DNA of 64,000 nt from Peribacillus simplex (GTDB lineage Bacteria > Bacillota > Bacilli > Bacillales > DSM-1321). The position numbers and the translations under genes are program-made. Position 1 is the stretch's first letter, and the number at the start of each line of letters is the position of its first letter. Where the stretch lies: the NCBI RefSeq assembly GCF_001542915.1, contig NZ_LNNH01000023.1, positions 1 through 64,000 on the forward strand. Direction: 5' to 3'. Under the pieces are notes generated by a model. That model saw nothing but the letters and a program-made list of their open reading frames with translations. It was not told the DNA's origin and did not search any database. Below, one piece after another: positions 17,674 to 25,456 of the stretch.

Positions 17674-18846
17674 ATGGAAGAACAAAATAAATTTTCATCA
17701 CGAATAGATTTTTCTTTAGTCACGATATTGCTGTTATTATGCGTTGGAAGCTGCTTAGCGATCTACAGTGCCCAAACGACTGGACAGTACGCGGAAAACT
17801 TTTTAATTAAACAAATTTTTTGGTATATAGTAGGAATTGGAATCGTTTTGGGTTTTATCACGCTTGATTCAGATCAGTTAAAAAAGATATCCTGGTATGC
17901 CTACGGCTTCGGATTGTTTTTGCTGTTTTTGCTGATCCTTATGCCAACCACCATCGTACCTAATATAAATGGTGCAAGAAGCTGGTTCGTCATTCCAGGA
18001 ATCGGCTCGATTCAGCCCTCGGAATTCATGAAGGTTTTCCTGATTTTAGCCTTGGCGAATGTCATCTCGAACCATCATCTAAAAAACACGCTGAAAACCA
18101 TTCAAACGGACTTTTGGCTGCTCATCAAGATTGGCATTGTCACCGGTGCCCCGCTCATGTTAATCATGCAACAGCCGGATTTGGGCACTGGACTTGTCAT
18201 CCTGTCCATCATGATCGGCATGATTTTCATATCAGGGATATCCTGGAAAATCCTGCTGCCAATCATTTCAGGCGGGATCGTCGTCGCTTCGACCATCCTC
18301 TACTTTGTCCTTTGGAAGCCGGAGATCCTGGAAAAATACCTAGGGGTAAAAACCTATCAGTTTGGCCGGATCTATTCCTGGCTCGACCCATACAACTATG
18401 CGAGCGCGGAAGGGTATCACTTAACCAAGTCCTTATTGGCCATCGGCTCAGGCCAGACAACTGGAAAAGGCATCGGCTCAAGGGAAGTGTATCTGCCCGA
18501 GAGTCATTCCGATTTCATTTTCAGTATCATCGGTGAAGAATTTGGCTTCATCGGCTCAAGTATCATAATCTCCTTGTTCTTCCTATTGATATATCACATC
18601 ACCAAGACGGGGATGGATACGAAAAATAACTTCTATACATATCTCTGTGTTGGAGTCATAAGCATGCTGACGTTCCACGTCTTTCAAAATATCGGCATGA
18701 CGGTCGGCCTTTTACCGATTACCGGCATCCCGCTTCCATTCATCAGCTACGGAGGAAGCTCGCTAATGGGTAATATGATGGCCATGGGCTTGATATTCAG
18801 CATCCGGTATCACTATAAGAAGTACATGTTCTCAACCGATATTTAA
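17674..18846 (+). CDS. FtsW/RodA/SpoVE-family cell-wall polymerase
   Basis: SEDS-family membrane protein of 390 residues with about ten helices. These enzymes polymerise lipid II glycan strands together with a class B penicillin-binding protein. Family motifs include NGARSWFVIPGIGSIQPSEF, the GKGIGS segment followed by LPESHSDFIFSIIGEEFGF, and the final LPFISYGGSSL. The start chosen is ATG 17674, seven bases after AAGGGAGAG; the frame extends upstream but has no better site. Neither division (ftsW) nor elongation (rodA) genes are nearby, so whether it works in elongation, division or sporulation is open. Confidence 0.88.
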   Translation: MEEQNKFSSRIDFSLVTILLLLCVGSCLAIYSAQTTGQYAENFLIKQIFWYIVGIGIVLGFITLDSDQLKKISWYAYGFGLFLLFLLILMPTTIVPNINGARSWFVIPGIGSIQPSEFMKVFLILALANVISNHHLKNTLKTIQTDFWLLIKIGIVTGAPLMLIMQQPDLGTGLVILSIMIGMIFISGISWKILLPIISGGIVVASTILYFVLWKPEILEKYLGVKTYQFGRIYSWLDPYNYASAEGYHLTKSLLAIGSGQTTGKGIGSREVYLPESHSDFIFSIIGEEFGFIGSSIIISLFFLLIYHITKTGMDTKNNFYTYLCVGVISMLTFHVFQNIGMTVGLLPITGIPLPFISYGGSSLMGNMMAMGLIFSIRYHYKKYMFSTDI

Positions 18847-18870
18847 AGAAAAAACGGACCATCTTGTGAT

Positions 18871-18899
18871 GCACCCCTTTATAAGGGGTGTTTTTTTTT
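18871..18899 (+). terminator. Terminator after the FtsW/RodA-like gene
   Basis: Stem CACCCCTT / AAGGGGTG, three-base loop and nine T residues. Confidence 0.9.
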
Positions 18900-18993
18900 G
18901 AACAGAAGAAAAACTTCGCAAAAAGGTTTTGGGGCGTATCTGGGTTAGTGTGGGTGTTGCCTATATTTTAGAGCGTCTTCTTCTGGACGAAAA

Positions 18994-19570
18994 TGGAGAG
19001 TTTACTCGCGGGTTTGGCGGTTTTATTCGCGAAAATGGGGAGCTTATATGCGAAAATGGCGGTTTTACTCGCGAATTTGGAGTGTTTATTCGTGAATTTA
19101 GTGGTTTTATTCGCGAAATCGAGGAGTTTACTCGCAAATTCAGAGCTTACCGAAAAAATGCGGCGTTTTCTCAAGAAAATCAAGCGTTCTGGCCGAAAAA
19201 GGAGGGAAACCTCGCGAAGAAGGGGAGTTTACTCGCGAGTTTGGCGGTTTTACTCGCGAAAATGGGAAGTTTATTCGCGAATTTGGAGTGTTTATTCGTG
19301 AGTTTAGTGGTTTTATTCGCGAAATCGAGGAGTTTACTCGCAAATTCAGGGTTTACCGAAAAAATGCGGCATTTTCTCAAGGAAATCAAGCGTTCTGGCC
19401 GAAAAAGGGGGGAAACCTGGCGAAGATGGCGTGCTTACTCGCGGGTTTGGCGGTTTTTCTTACGAAAATGGGGAGTTTATTCGCGAATTTGGAGTGTTTA
19501 TTCGCGAGATTAGTGGTTTTATTCGCGAAATCGAGGAGTTTACTCGCAAATTCAGAGTTTACCGAAAAAA
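18994..19570. repeat. Tandem array of 21-bp units in three higher-order blocks
   Basis: Repeated unit of 21 bases with core TTTAYTCGCGAATTT and variable six-base joint. Three higher-order blocks begin near 19002, 19229 and 19435. Each block runs through five to seven 21-bp units, then AAATTC-AGAGTTTACCG, AAAAAATGCGGC, a TTTTCTCAAG segment and TCTGGCCGAAAAAGG. Because 21 is a multiple of three and the unit lacks stops, long reading frames exist on both strands (up to 194 codons), but they have no ribosome sites and look like by-products. Related units occur at 33665 and 45243. Confidence 0.85.
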
Positions 19571-19656
19571 TGCGGCGTTTTCCTCGTGCATTATTGCGGG
19601 CCGGCTTTGTTTGCAGAAAGGAAAAAGGAGCTGAAAGCCAGCTCCTGCAGTGATCT

Positions 19657-19995
19657 TTATTGAATGTTCGAGCCGTATGGGAATTGGCTTTTGTATCCTG
19701 AAAATTGCTGATAGGATTGGCTTAAGCTGTCAGGCTGCGCTTTTTCTAAGCCGTACCAGCCTTTTTCGAACATGATGTTATAGAGTTCCCGTTGCATTTC
19801 CTGGTTTTCTTTCGAAATGGAGAAAATGTCTTGGAATAACATTTGGTTGCTCATTTCATGCAAGGAAACAGATAAGGAGTTACAGAAGTATTTCTCGGTA
19901 GTGAGCATATCATTTATAAAGTCCCTGTCGTTCATTTGCGGGGTTTTTGCCACGGGAGTTTCTGGGTTTTGGACTTTGTTTTGATTGGGCATCAA
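19657..19995 (-). CDS. Spore coat protein, CotF family
   Basis: Protein of 112 residues with the coat F domain: MNDRDFINDMLTTEKYF near residue 20, then helices ending in YNIMFEKGWYGLEKA. CotF-like proteins form a four-helix, ferritin-like fold in the spore coat. The likely start is the ATG preceded by GGAGGG (second Met, 19992); the listed start is one codon further upstream. It lies ten bases after a related small gene, forming a two-gene unit. Expression in the mother cell during sporulation is expected from the family. Confidence 0.82.
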   Translation of the reverse strand: MMPNQNKVQNPETPVAKTPQMNDRDFINDMLTTEKYFCNSLSVSLHEMSNQMLFQDIFSISKENQEMQRELYNIMFEKGWYGLEKAQPDSLSQSYQQFSGYKSQFPYGSNIQ

Positions 19996-20005
19996 GAACC
20001 CTCCT

Positions 20006-20284
20006 TTATTGGAATTGTTGTTGACTTTGAGTTTGGTTTGGGTCCAGATGGTTCAAAATCGTATCGTAATGACGCTGATGCATGAGTCCACAGCGATTTA
20101 ATGCGTCGATGATTTGAGGATCTTTGCATTGTGTGGCAAAGAAATGAGCTTTTTTGATCGCATTGAGATTCCATGAAAGCATATCGCTCAGGTATAAGCT
20201 GTCTTTTACCGATACCATTTCCGGCGGCTGCTTCATATAGCCTGTGGACTGCTGTTGGCTGTTAAAAGTATTTTGCTGTTCCAT
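20006..20284 (-). CDS. Spore coat-like protein paired with the CotF homologue (YusN-like)
   Basis: Protein of 92 residues with Gln-rich ends and a central helical part (KDSLYLSDMLSWNLNAIKKAHFF) that resembles the first half of coat F domains. A GGAGGCAGG ribosome site precedes the ATG. B. subtilis has the coat-like gene yusN next to fadM (yusM), the same position as here. The pair with the downstream CotF-type gene looks like a split or complementary coat module; its function in the coat is not known. Confidence 0.72.
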   Translation of the reverse strand: MEQQNTFNSQQQSTGYMKQPPEMVSVKDSLYLSDMLSWNLNAIKKAHFFATQCKDPQIIDALNRCGLMHQRHYDTILNHLDPNQTQSQQQFQ

Positions 20285-20402
20285 TCATCCTGCCTCCTTT
20301 GAGTGTTCATTAAACGCCTTTAATTTTCCCCGGGGGAAACTTTTTATTCTCGCTTCTGAATATTTGGAAATTGAATTAAATGGTAAAATGATCTTGTGCA
20401 TC

Positions 20403-20417
20403 GATTTTCCGAAAAAT
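20403..20417 (+). promoter_or_regulatory. CodY-box-like site before fadM
   Basis: GATTTTCCGAAAAAT differs at three positions from the CodY consensus AATTTTCWGAAAATT. It lies just upstream of the fadM ribosome site. Proline catabolism is a plausible CodY target; the site itself is weak evidence. Confidence 0.3.
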
Positions 20418-20436
20418 CATTTGGAGGGGAATGCAG

Positions 20437-21354
20437 ATGGAGCGAATGTTGAAGAGACTTTTCTTGTTTTTGTCCAAGAATAAAAGCATGACGAGGGCAG
20501 CCAAGAAATATGGACTGCGGTTTGGGGCATCTCGTTTCGTTGCTGGGGAGTCATTGGAAATGGCCATGGCTGTCATTGCCGATTTAAACCGGAAGGGGCT
20601 TGCTGTAACCATCGATTATTTAGGGGAATTCATCGAGGACGAACAAGAGGCAAGGCAGATGGCAGATCAGTGTATTGAAGCCATTCGCATGATTGGCAGA
20701 GAGAACTTGGATTCACAGCTTTCTTTGAAGTTGACCTCGATGGGCTTGGATGTGTCAAAACGAGTGGTCATGGATAATATGAGGAGGATTTTGGAAGAAG
20801 CCAAGGACAATCATGTTTTCGTCACTCTAGATATGGAAGATTTTCCGCGCTGTCAGCCGACTTTGGATGTATTCAAAAGCTTAAAGGCTGAATATAATGA
20901 ATTAGGGACTGTCATACAGGCTTATTTATATCGGACGGAAAAGGATATTGCCGAGCTGAATGCCTATCATCCGAATCTAAGGCTTGTTAAGGGAGCTTAT
21001 AAAGAATCTAGGGAAGTGGCGTTTGCCGAGAAAAAAGCTGTCGATGAAAATTTCAAGAAAATCATCAAGCAGCATGTATTGAATGGAAATTACACAGCGG
21101 TTGCCACACATGACGATAAGATCATTGATTATACGAAGGAACTGGTAAAGACTCACGGAATCGCGAGTGATTCATTTGAATTTCAAATGTTGTATGGCAT
21201 CCGTAATGAAAAGCAGCTTGAGCTCGTCGAAGAAGGATACAAGGTAAGGGTTTATGTTCCATATGGAACGGATTGGTATGGATATTTCATGCGCCGTCTT
21301 GCGGAGAGACCGGCGAATATGGTTTTCGTTTTAAAGGGGTTATTCAGGAGATAG
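20437..21354 (+). CDS. fadM: Proline dehydrogenase (FadM/PutB-type)
   Basis: FAD enzyme that oxidises proline to pyrroline-5-carboxylate, 305 residues. The TIM-barrel motifs are LSLKLTSMGLD, VTLDMEDF, QAYLYRTEKDI, RLVKGAYKE and ATHDDKII, and the C-terminal substrate-binding region reads VRVYVPYGTDWYGYFMRRLAERPAN. The start is ATG 20437, seven bases after GGAGGGG, rather than the ATG two codons upstream that abuts the site. In B. subtilis the orthologue fadM (yusM) belongs to the fadNAE locus, as here, although its enzyme role is in proline rather than fatty-acid breakdown. A small reverse-strand gene lies between it and fadN. Confidence 0.88.
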   Translation: MERMLKRLFLFLSKNKSMTRAAKKYGLRFGASRFVAGESLEMAMAVIADLNRKGLAVTIDYLGEFIEDEQEARQMADQCIEAIRMIGRENLDSQLSLKLTSMGLDVSKRVVMDNMRRILEEAKDNHVFVTLDMEDFPRCQPTLDVFKSLKAEYNELGTVIQAYLYRTEKDIAELNAYHPNLRLVKGAYKESREVAFAEKKAVDENFKKIIKQHVLNGNYTAVATHDDKIIDYTKELVKTHGIASDSFEFQMLYGIRNEKQLELVEEGYKVRVYVPYGTDWYGYFMRRLAERPANMVFVLKGLFRR

Positions 21355-21359
21355 CAATT

Positions 21360-21400
21360 GGGAGCCGCCCCGGATGTGGGCCGGCTCCCGTGAAGGACGT
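21360..21400 (+). terminator. Hairpin between fadM and the small reverse gene
   Basis: GGGAGCCG / CGGCTCCC stem after fadM. The T-rich part lies about ten bases further on, so termination may be weak. Confidence 0.5.
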
Positions 21401-21532
21401 TTATTTTTTGAACTGATTGTTCTGGCTGTTCACTTTGTTGATCCCATGCTGACGTTCGCCGCCAGGGCCGGCACTGCCTTTTACGCTTGCTGCACTAACA
21501 GCCGCTTTGGAAGGATTATTTTTACGTTTCAT
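21401..21532 (-). CDS. 43-residue basic protein, possible spore protein
   Basis: Very small, basic, Gly/Ser/Asn-rich protein beginning MKRKNNPSKAAVSAAS and ending NSQNNQFKK. Its ATG follows an unusually complete anti-16S sequence, AGGAGGTGACC, so strong translation is likely. Composition is like that of minor small acid-soluble spore proteins, and the neighbours include coat genes, but I do not recognise a named family. It is convergent with fadM and divergent from the fadN promoter. Confidence 0.6.
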   Translation of the reverse strand: MKRKNNPSKAAVSAASVKGSAGPGGERQHGINKVNSQNNQFKK

Positions 21533-21627
21533 TTTATAGGTCACCTCCTGCTCATTATTTTCTGCTGAACAGTGAAGAAATAACCAAAGGAAGATGGATA
21601 AAAAAATATTTTTTTCCTGTTTAATCA

Positions 21628-21656
21628 TTGCGGAATTTCCAAATATATTCTATATT
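21628..21656 (+). promoter_or_regulatory. Promoter of the fadNAE operon
   Basis: TTGCGG at 21628-21633 and TATATT at 21651-21656 with the ideal 17-base spacing. A FadR operator lies 40 bases downstream. Confidence 0.6.
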
Positions 21657-21697
21657 AGTAATAAGAAAAAATATTCAAAATTTTTTTGGATTAAAAA

Positions 21698-21715
21698 TGA
21701 ATGAGCATTCATTCA
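21698..21715 (+). promoter_or_regulatory. FadR operator
   Basis: TGAATGAGCATTCATTCA is a palindrome matching the Bacillus FadR (YsiA) box TGAATGANTANTCATTCA at nearly all positions. Placed between promoter and fadN, it should block transcription until long-chain acyl-CoA releases FadR. Confidence 0.85.
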
Positions 21716-21741
21716 ATACATTGCGTAAGGGGGATATGAAC

Positions 21742-24126
21742 TTGGTTCGACAAATACGAAAGGCTGCTGTTCTAGGGTCAGGAGTTATGGGATCAGGGAT
21801 TGCTGCACACCTTGCTAACATCGGCATTCCGACTTTATTATTGGATATTGTACCTCGCGAACTTACAGAGGATGAAAAGAAAAAGGGACTAACATTAGAA
21901 CATAAACAAGTACGTAACCGCATCAGTCAAACTGCGATTACTAAGCTTTTAAAACAAAAGCCGGCACCGCTATCGGCAAAGGGAAATCTTGCGTTGATCG
22001 AGGCGGGAAACCTGGAAGATGATATTAGCCGTTTAAAGGATGTCGATTGGGTCATCGAAGTGGTCGTCGAGAAGCTGGAAGTGAAGAAAAGTGTCTTTGC
22101 CCAAGTTGATGAGCATCGTAAGCCTGGAAGCATTATTTCGTCGAATACATCCGGAATTTCAATCGAGGCGATGAAGGAAGGCCGTTCAGAGGATTTCCAA
22201 AAGCATTTCCTGGGAACACACTTCTTCAATCCGCCGCGCTACCTAAAATTGCTGGAAATCATACCTACTAAAGCAACTTCTCCAGAAGTGCTTGAATATA
22301 TGAAACAATTTGGCGAGGATGTACTCGGAAAAGGGGTCGTCGAAGCCAAGGATACACCAAACTTCATCGCAAACCGGATTGGCACCTACGGCTTGTTGGT
22401 CACTCTCCGGGAAATGCAAAAAGGCGGCTACAGTGTTGGTGAAGTCGATTCCGTAACCGGCCCGCTGATCGGAAGGGCCACTAGCGCGACTTTCCGTACA
22501 CTCGATGTAGTTGGCTTGGATACTTTCGCCCATGTTGCGAAAAACGTTTATGACCAAGTGGACGGGGAAGAAAAAGAAGTTTTCAGCATTCCTGCTTTCA
22601 TGAAAGAAATGCTAGAGAAGGGATGGCTTGGAAGCAAGTCAGGCCAAGGCTTCTTCTTGAAAAAAGGCAAGGAGATCCTTGAATTGAATCCCGAGACTCT
22701 TGAGTATGAAGCACGAAAGAAACTAAAAACGCCTTCCATTGAAAGTGCTAAACAGGCCAAGGGCTTGGCAAACAAAATGAAAGCGCTTGTTTATAGTGAT
22801 GACCGAACCGGCCAATTGCTGTGGAACGTGCTGAATCCGGTGCTTGTGTACTCTGCCCAACTGCTTGGCGACATCGCCGATGATATCGTGGCAATCGATC
22901 AAGCGATGAAATGGGGCTTCGGATGGTCCACGGGTCCTTTTGAAACTTGGGATGCCATCGGTGTAGAGAAATCTGTGGCAAGGATGGAATCCGAGGGTGT
23001 CATGGTCCCTCAATGGGTGAAGGAAATGCTCGCCAAAGGAATCACTTCATTCTATAAAGAGGAAAATGGCGTCAATCATTACTATGATAATGGTGAATAT
23101 AAAGAGCTTGTCGAAAACCCTAAAGTGATCAATCTTAAAGCGATCAAGAAGCAAAAGGGCGTCATCAAGAAAAACAGCGGTGCAAGCTTGATCGATATCG
23201 GCGATGGGGTTGCTCTGCTGGAATTCACATCTCCGAATAATGCAATCGGTCTTGATATCATGCAAATGATCAATGCGGCAGTCGATGAAGCGGAAGCGAA
23301 TTTCAAAGGCTTGGTAATCGGAAATCAAGGCAAAAACTTCTGCGTAGGTGCCAATATTGCGATGATGCTGATGGAAGCGCAGGATGACAATATTTTCGAA
23401 CTGGATATGGTCATCAGCCAATTCCAAAAGGCCATGCTGAAAATTAAGTACAGTGCCGTTCCTGTAGTGGTGGCTCCGTTCAATATGACTCTTGGCGGCG
23501 GTGCCGAAGTATCGCTTCCTGCTGCACGCATCCAGGCGACGACAGAAACCTATATGGGCCTTGTCGAAGCTGGTGTCGGGTTGATCCCAGGCGGTGGCGG
23601 AACGAAGGAGCTTTACGTGAAAACGTTGAAGAATATGCCAAAGGGCGTCGACTTTGACTTGCAGAAAGTCGCCAACCAAGTTTTTGAAACGGTCGCGATG
23701 GCAAAAGTTTCGACATCCGCCGAGGAGGCACGCGGGAATAATTTCCTCAATTCCACTGATGGAATCAGCGTGAATGCGGACCATCAGCTGTATGATGCGA
23801 AGCAGGCAGTACTTTCCATGCATGAACAAGGGTATACCGCTCCAGTCCGGACGAAGATTCCTGTCGTGGGCGAAACGGGATATGCCGCACTTCTATTGGG
23901 GGCGGAATCGATGCGCCTTTCCGGATTCTTATCCGAACATGATCTTGTGATAGCGAAAGAGCTTGCATACGTCCTCTCCGGGGGCAAACTTCCATATGGT
24001 ACGGAAGTGGATGAACAGTATATCTTGAACCTTGAGAAACAAGCGTTCCTGAAACTGATATCGACTCCGAAATCCCAAGCAAGGATGCAGCACATGCTCG
24101 TTAAAGGAAAACCACTTCGCAACTGA
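21742..24126 (+). CDS. fadN: 3-hydroxyacyl-CoA dehydrogenase / enoyl-CoA hydratase FadN
   Basis: Bifunctional beta-oxidation enzyme of 794 residues. The N-terminal Rossmann domain has AAVLGSGVMGSGIAAHLANIG, binding NAD, and the hydroxyacyl-CoA dehydrogenase core has FLGTHFFNPPRYLKLLEIIP. The C-terminal part (after about 500) holds the crotonase-like hydratase domain with NQGKNFCVGANIAMMLMEAQ and GLVEAGVGLIPGGGG. The TTG at 21742 is chosen as start because AAGGGGG lies eight bases upstream and the product then matches B. subtilis FadN in length; the ATG at 21736 is too close to the site. It heads fadNAE. Confidence 0.93.
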   Translation: MVRQIRKAAVLGSGVMGSGIAAHLANIGIPTLLLDIVPRELTEDEKKKGLTLEHKQVRNRISQTAITKLLKQKPAPLSAKGNLALIEAGNLEDDISRLKDVDWVIEVVVEKLEVKKSVFAQVDEHRKPGSIISSNTSGISIEAMKEGRSEDFQKHFLGTHFFNPPRYLKLLEIIPTKATSPEVLEYMKQFGEDVLGKGVVEAKDTPNFIANRIGTYGLLVTLREMQKGGYSVGEVDSVTGPLIGRATSATFRTLDVVGLDTFAHVAKNVYDQVDGEEKEVFSIPAFMKEMLEKGWLGSKSGQGFFLKKGKEILELNPETLEYEARKKLKTPSIESAKQAKGLANKMKALVYSDDRTGQLLWNVLNPVLVYSAQLLGDIADDIVAIDQAMKWGFGWSTGPFETWDAIGVEKSVARMESEGVMVPQWVKEMLAKGITSFYKEENGVNHYYDNGEYKELVENPKVINLKAIKKQKGVIKKNSGASLIDIGDGVALLEFTSPNNAIGLDIMQMINAAVDEAEANFKGLVIGNQGKNFCVGANIAMMLMEAQDDNIFELDMVISQFQKAMLKIKYSAVPVVVAPFNMTLGGGAEVSLPAARIQATTETYMGLVEAGVGLIPGGGGTKELYVKTLKNMPKGVDFDLQKVANQVFETVAMAKVSTSAEEARGNNFLNSTDGISVNADHQLYDAKQAVLSMHEQGYTAPVRTKIPVVGETGYAALLLGAESMRLSGFLSEHDLVIAKELAYVLSGGKLPYGTEVDEQYILNLEKQAFLKLISTPKSQARMQHMLVKGKPLRN

Positions 24127-24205
24127 TGTTTGGCTGGAATAGATGGTGAAAACAAAAAAGAAGCTTAATGGATTGATAGCTTAAAAATGAGTTAGGGGGA
24201 TCCTC

Positions 24206-25384
24206 ATGAAAGAAGCGGTAATAGTTGCTGGAGCAAGGACTCCGGTAGGAAGAGCGAAGAAAGGTTCTCTTGCTAATGTTCGTCCAGATGACCTAGGAGC
24301 ATTGGTTGTAAAGGAAACGTTAAAACGTGCAGGGAATTATGAAGGGAACATTGATGATCTGATTATCGGCTGTGCGATGCCCGAGGCGGAACAAGGACTG
24401 AACATGGCGCGCAACATCGGCGCATTGGCAGGATTGCCTTACACAGTACCGGCCATAACCATCAATCGTTATTGCTCAAGCGGGCTTCAAAGCATTGCGT
24501 ATGGAGCGGAGAGAATCATGCTCGGCCAAAGCGATACGGTCATTGCCGGCGGTGCAGAGTCGATGAGCCTTGTACCGATGATGGGACATGTGACACGTCC
24601 GAATGCGCAGCTTGCGGAAACCGCCCCTGAATATTATATGGGGATGGGCCACACGGCTGAGGCTGTTGCAAAAAAATATGGCATCTCCCGTGACGATCAA
24701 GATGCCTTTGCCGTAAGAAGCCACCAAAGGGCGGCCAAGGCCATTGCCGAAGGGAAATTTAACGACGAAATCGTACCGGTTGATGTAACCCTTCGCTCGG
24801 TTGGGCCAGATCTTAAATTGAAGGAACAGTCATTCACATTTGCACAAGATGAAGGCGTGCGTGCAGGAACGACGACGGACGTATTAAAAAAACTGAGACC
24901 AGCATTCTCCGTTACCGGATCCGTCACGGCAGGGAATTCATCGCAAACGAGTGATGGAGCTGCCGCGGTCATGGTCATGGATGGGGAGAAGGCATCTTCA
25001 TTGGGAATGAAGCCGATTGGAAAGTTCCGTTCCTTTGCAGTGGCTGGTGTACCGCCAGAGATTATGGGGATCGGTCCGATCGCTGCCATTCCGAAAGCTT
25101 TGAAACTAGCAGGTCTTGAACTATCCGATATTGGTTTGTTTGAATTGAATGAAGCCTTCGCTTCTCAATCGATCCAGATCATTCGTGAGCTCGGATTGAA
25201 TGAAGAGATTGTCAATGTGAATGGCGGAGCGATTGCCTTAGGACATCCGCTTGGCTGTTCGGGAGCCAAATTGACATTGAGCCTTTTACATGAAATGAAG
25301 CGGAGAAACCAGCAATTCGGAGTCGTGACAATGTGTATCGGCGGCGGTATGGGTGCTGCTGGAGTCTTTGAATTATTAGCATAA
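24206..25384 (+). CDS. fadA: Acetyl-CoA C-acyltransferase FadA
   Basis: Thiolase that cleaves 3-ketoacyl-CoA with CoA, the last step of the beta-oxidation cycle; 392 residues. Catalytic residues are visible: Cys90 in NRYCSSGLQ, His347 in [11 protein letters not shown] and Cys377 in [10 protein letters not shown]. Start has TAGGGGGATCC before the ATG. It is the second gene of the fad operon, 79 bases after fadN. A GC-rich hairpin (25395-25418) separates it from fadE. Confidence 0.94.
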   Translation: MKEAVIVAGARTPVGRAKKGSLANVRPDDLGALVVKETLKRAGNYEGNIDDLIIGCAMPEAEQGLNMARNIGALAGLPYTVPAITINRYCSSGLQSIAYGAERIMLGQSDTVIAGGAESMSLVPMMGHVTRPNAQLAETAPEYYMGMGHTAEAVAKKYGISRDDQDAFAVRSHQRAAKAIAEGKFNDEIVPVDVTLRSVGPDLKLKEQSFTFAQDEGVRAGTTTDVLKKLRPAFSVTGSVTAGNSSQTSDGAAAVMVMDGEKASSLGMKPIGKFRSFAVAGVPPEIMGIGPIAAIPKALKLAGLELSDIGLFELNEAFASQSIQIIRELGLNEEIVNVNGGAIALGHPLGCSGAKLTLSLLHEMKRRNQQFGVVTMCIGGGMGAAGVFELLA

Positions 25385-25393
25385 TTCCATCCT

Positions 25394-25419
25394 CCCGGAA
25401 GCCTTCAGCTGCTTCCGGC
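25394..25419 (+). other. Intercistronic hairpin between fadA and fadE
   Basis: CCGGAAGCcttcaGCtGCTTCCGG-type stem with no T tail, between two operon genes. It could stabilise the upstream message or partly attenuate transcription. Confidence 0.4.
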
Positions 25420-25456
25420 GGATTCAATGATCATTATTCATTTAGGAGGAAATAAT

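Noticed and set aside
18994-19570. CRISPR array
   Set aside because: Repeats are contiguous 21-bp units without unique spacers of similar length, and no cas genes are present in the window.
18929-19653. Long plus- and minus-strand ORFs (up to 194 codons) in the 19-kb array
   Set aside because: They come from a stop-free 21-bp unit, have no ribosome site, and appear in several frames and on both strands at once, so they are not credible genes.
23047-23829. 260-codon reverse ORF inside fadN
   Set aside because: It is a shadow of fadN; the forward frame has clear crotonase motifs and the reverse product has none.
25425-25452. Second FadR box before fadE
   Set aside because: AATGATCATTATTCATT looks similar but the half-site spacing does not fit the FadR palindrome.
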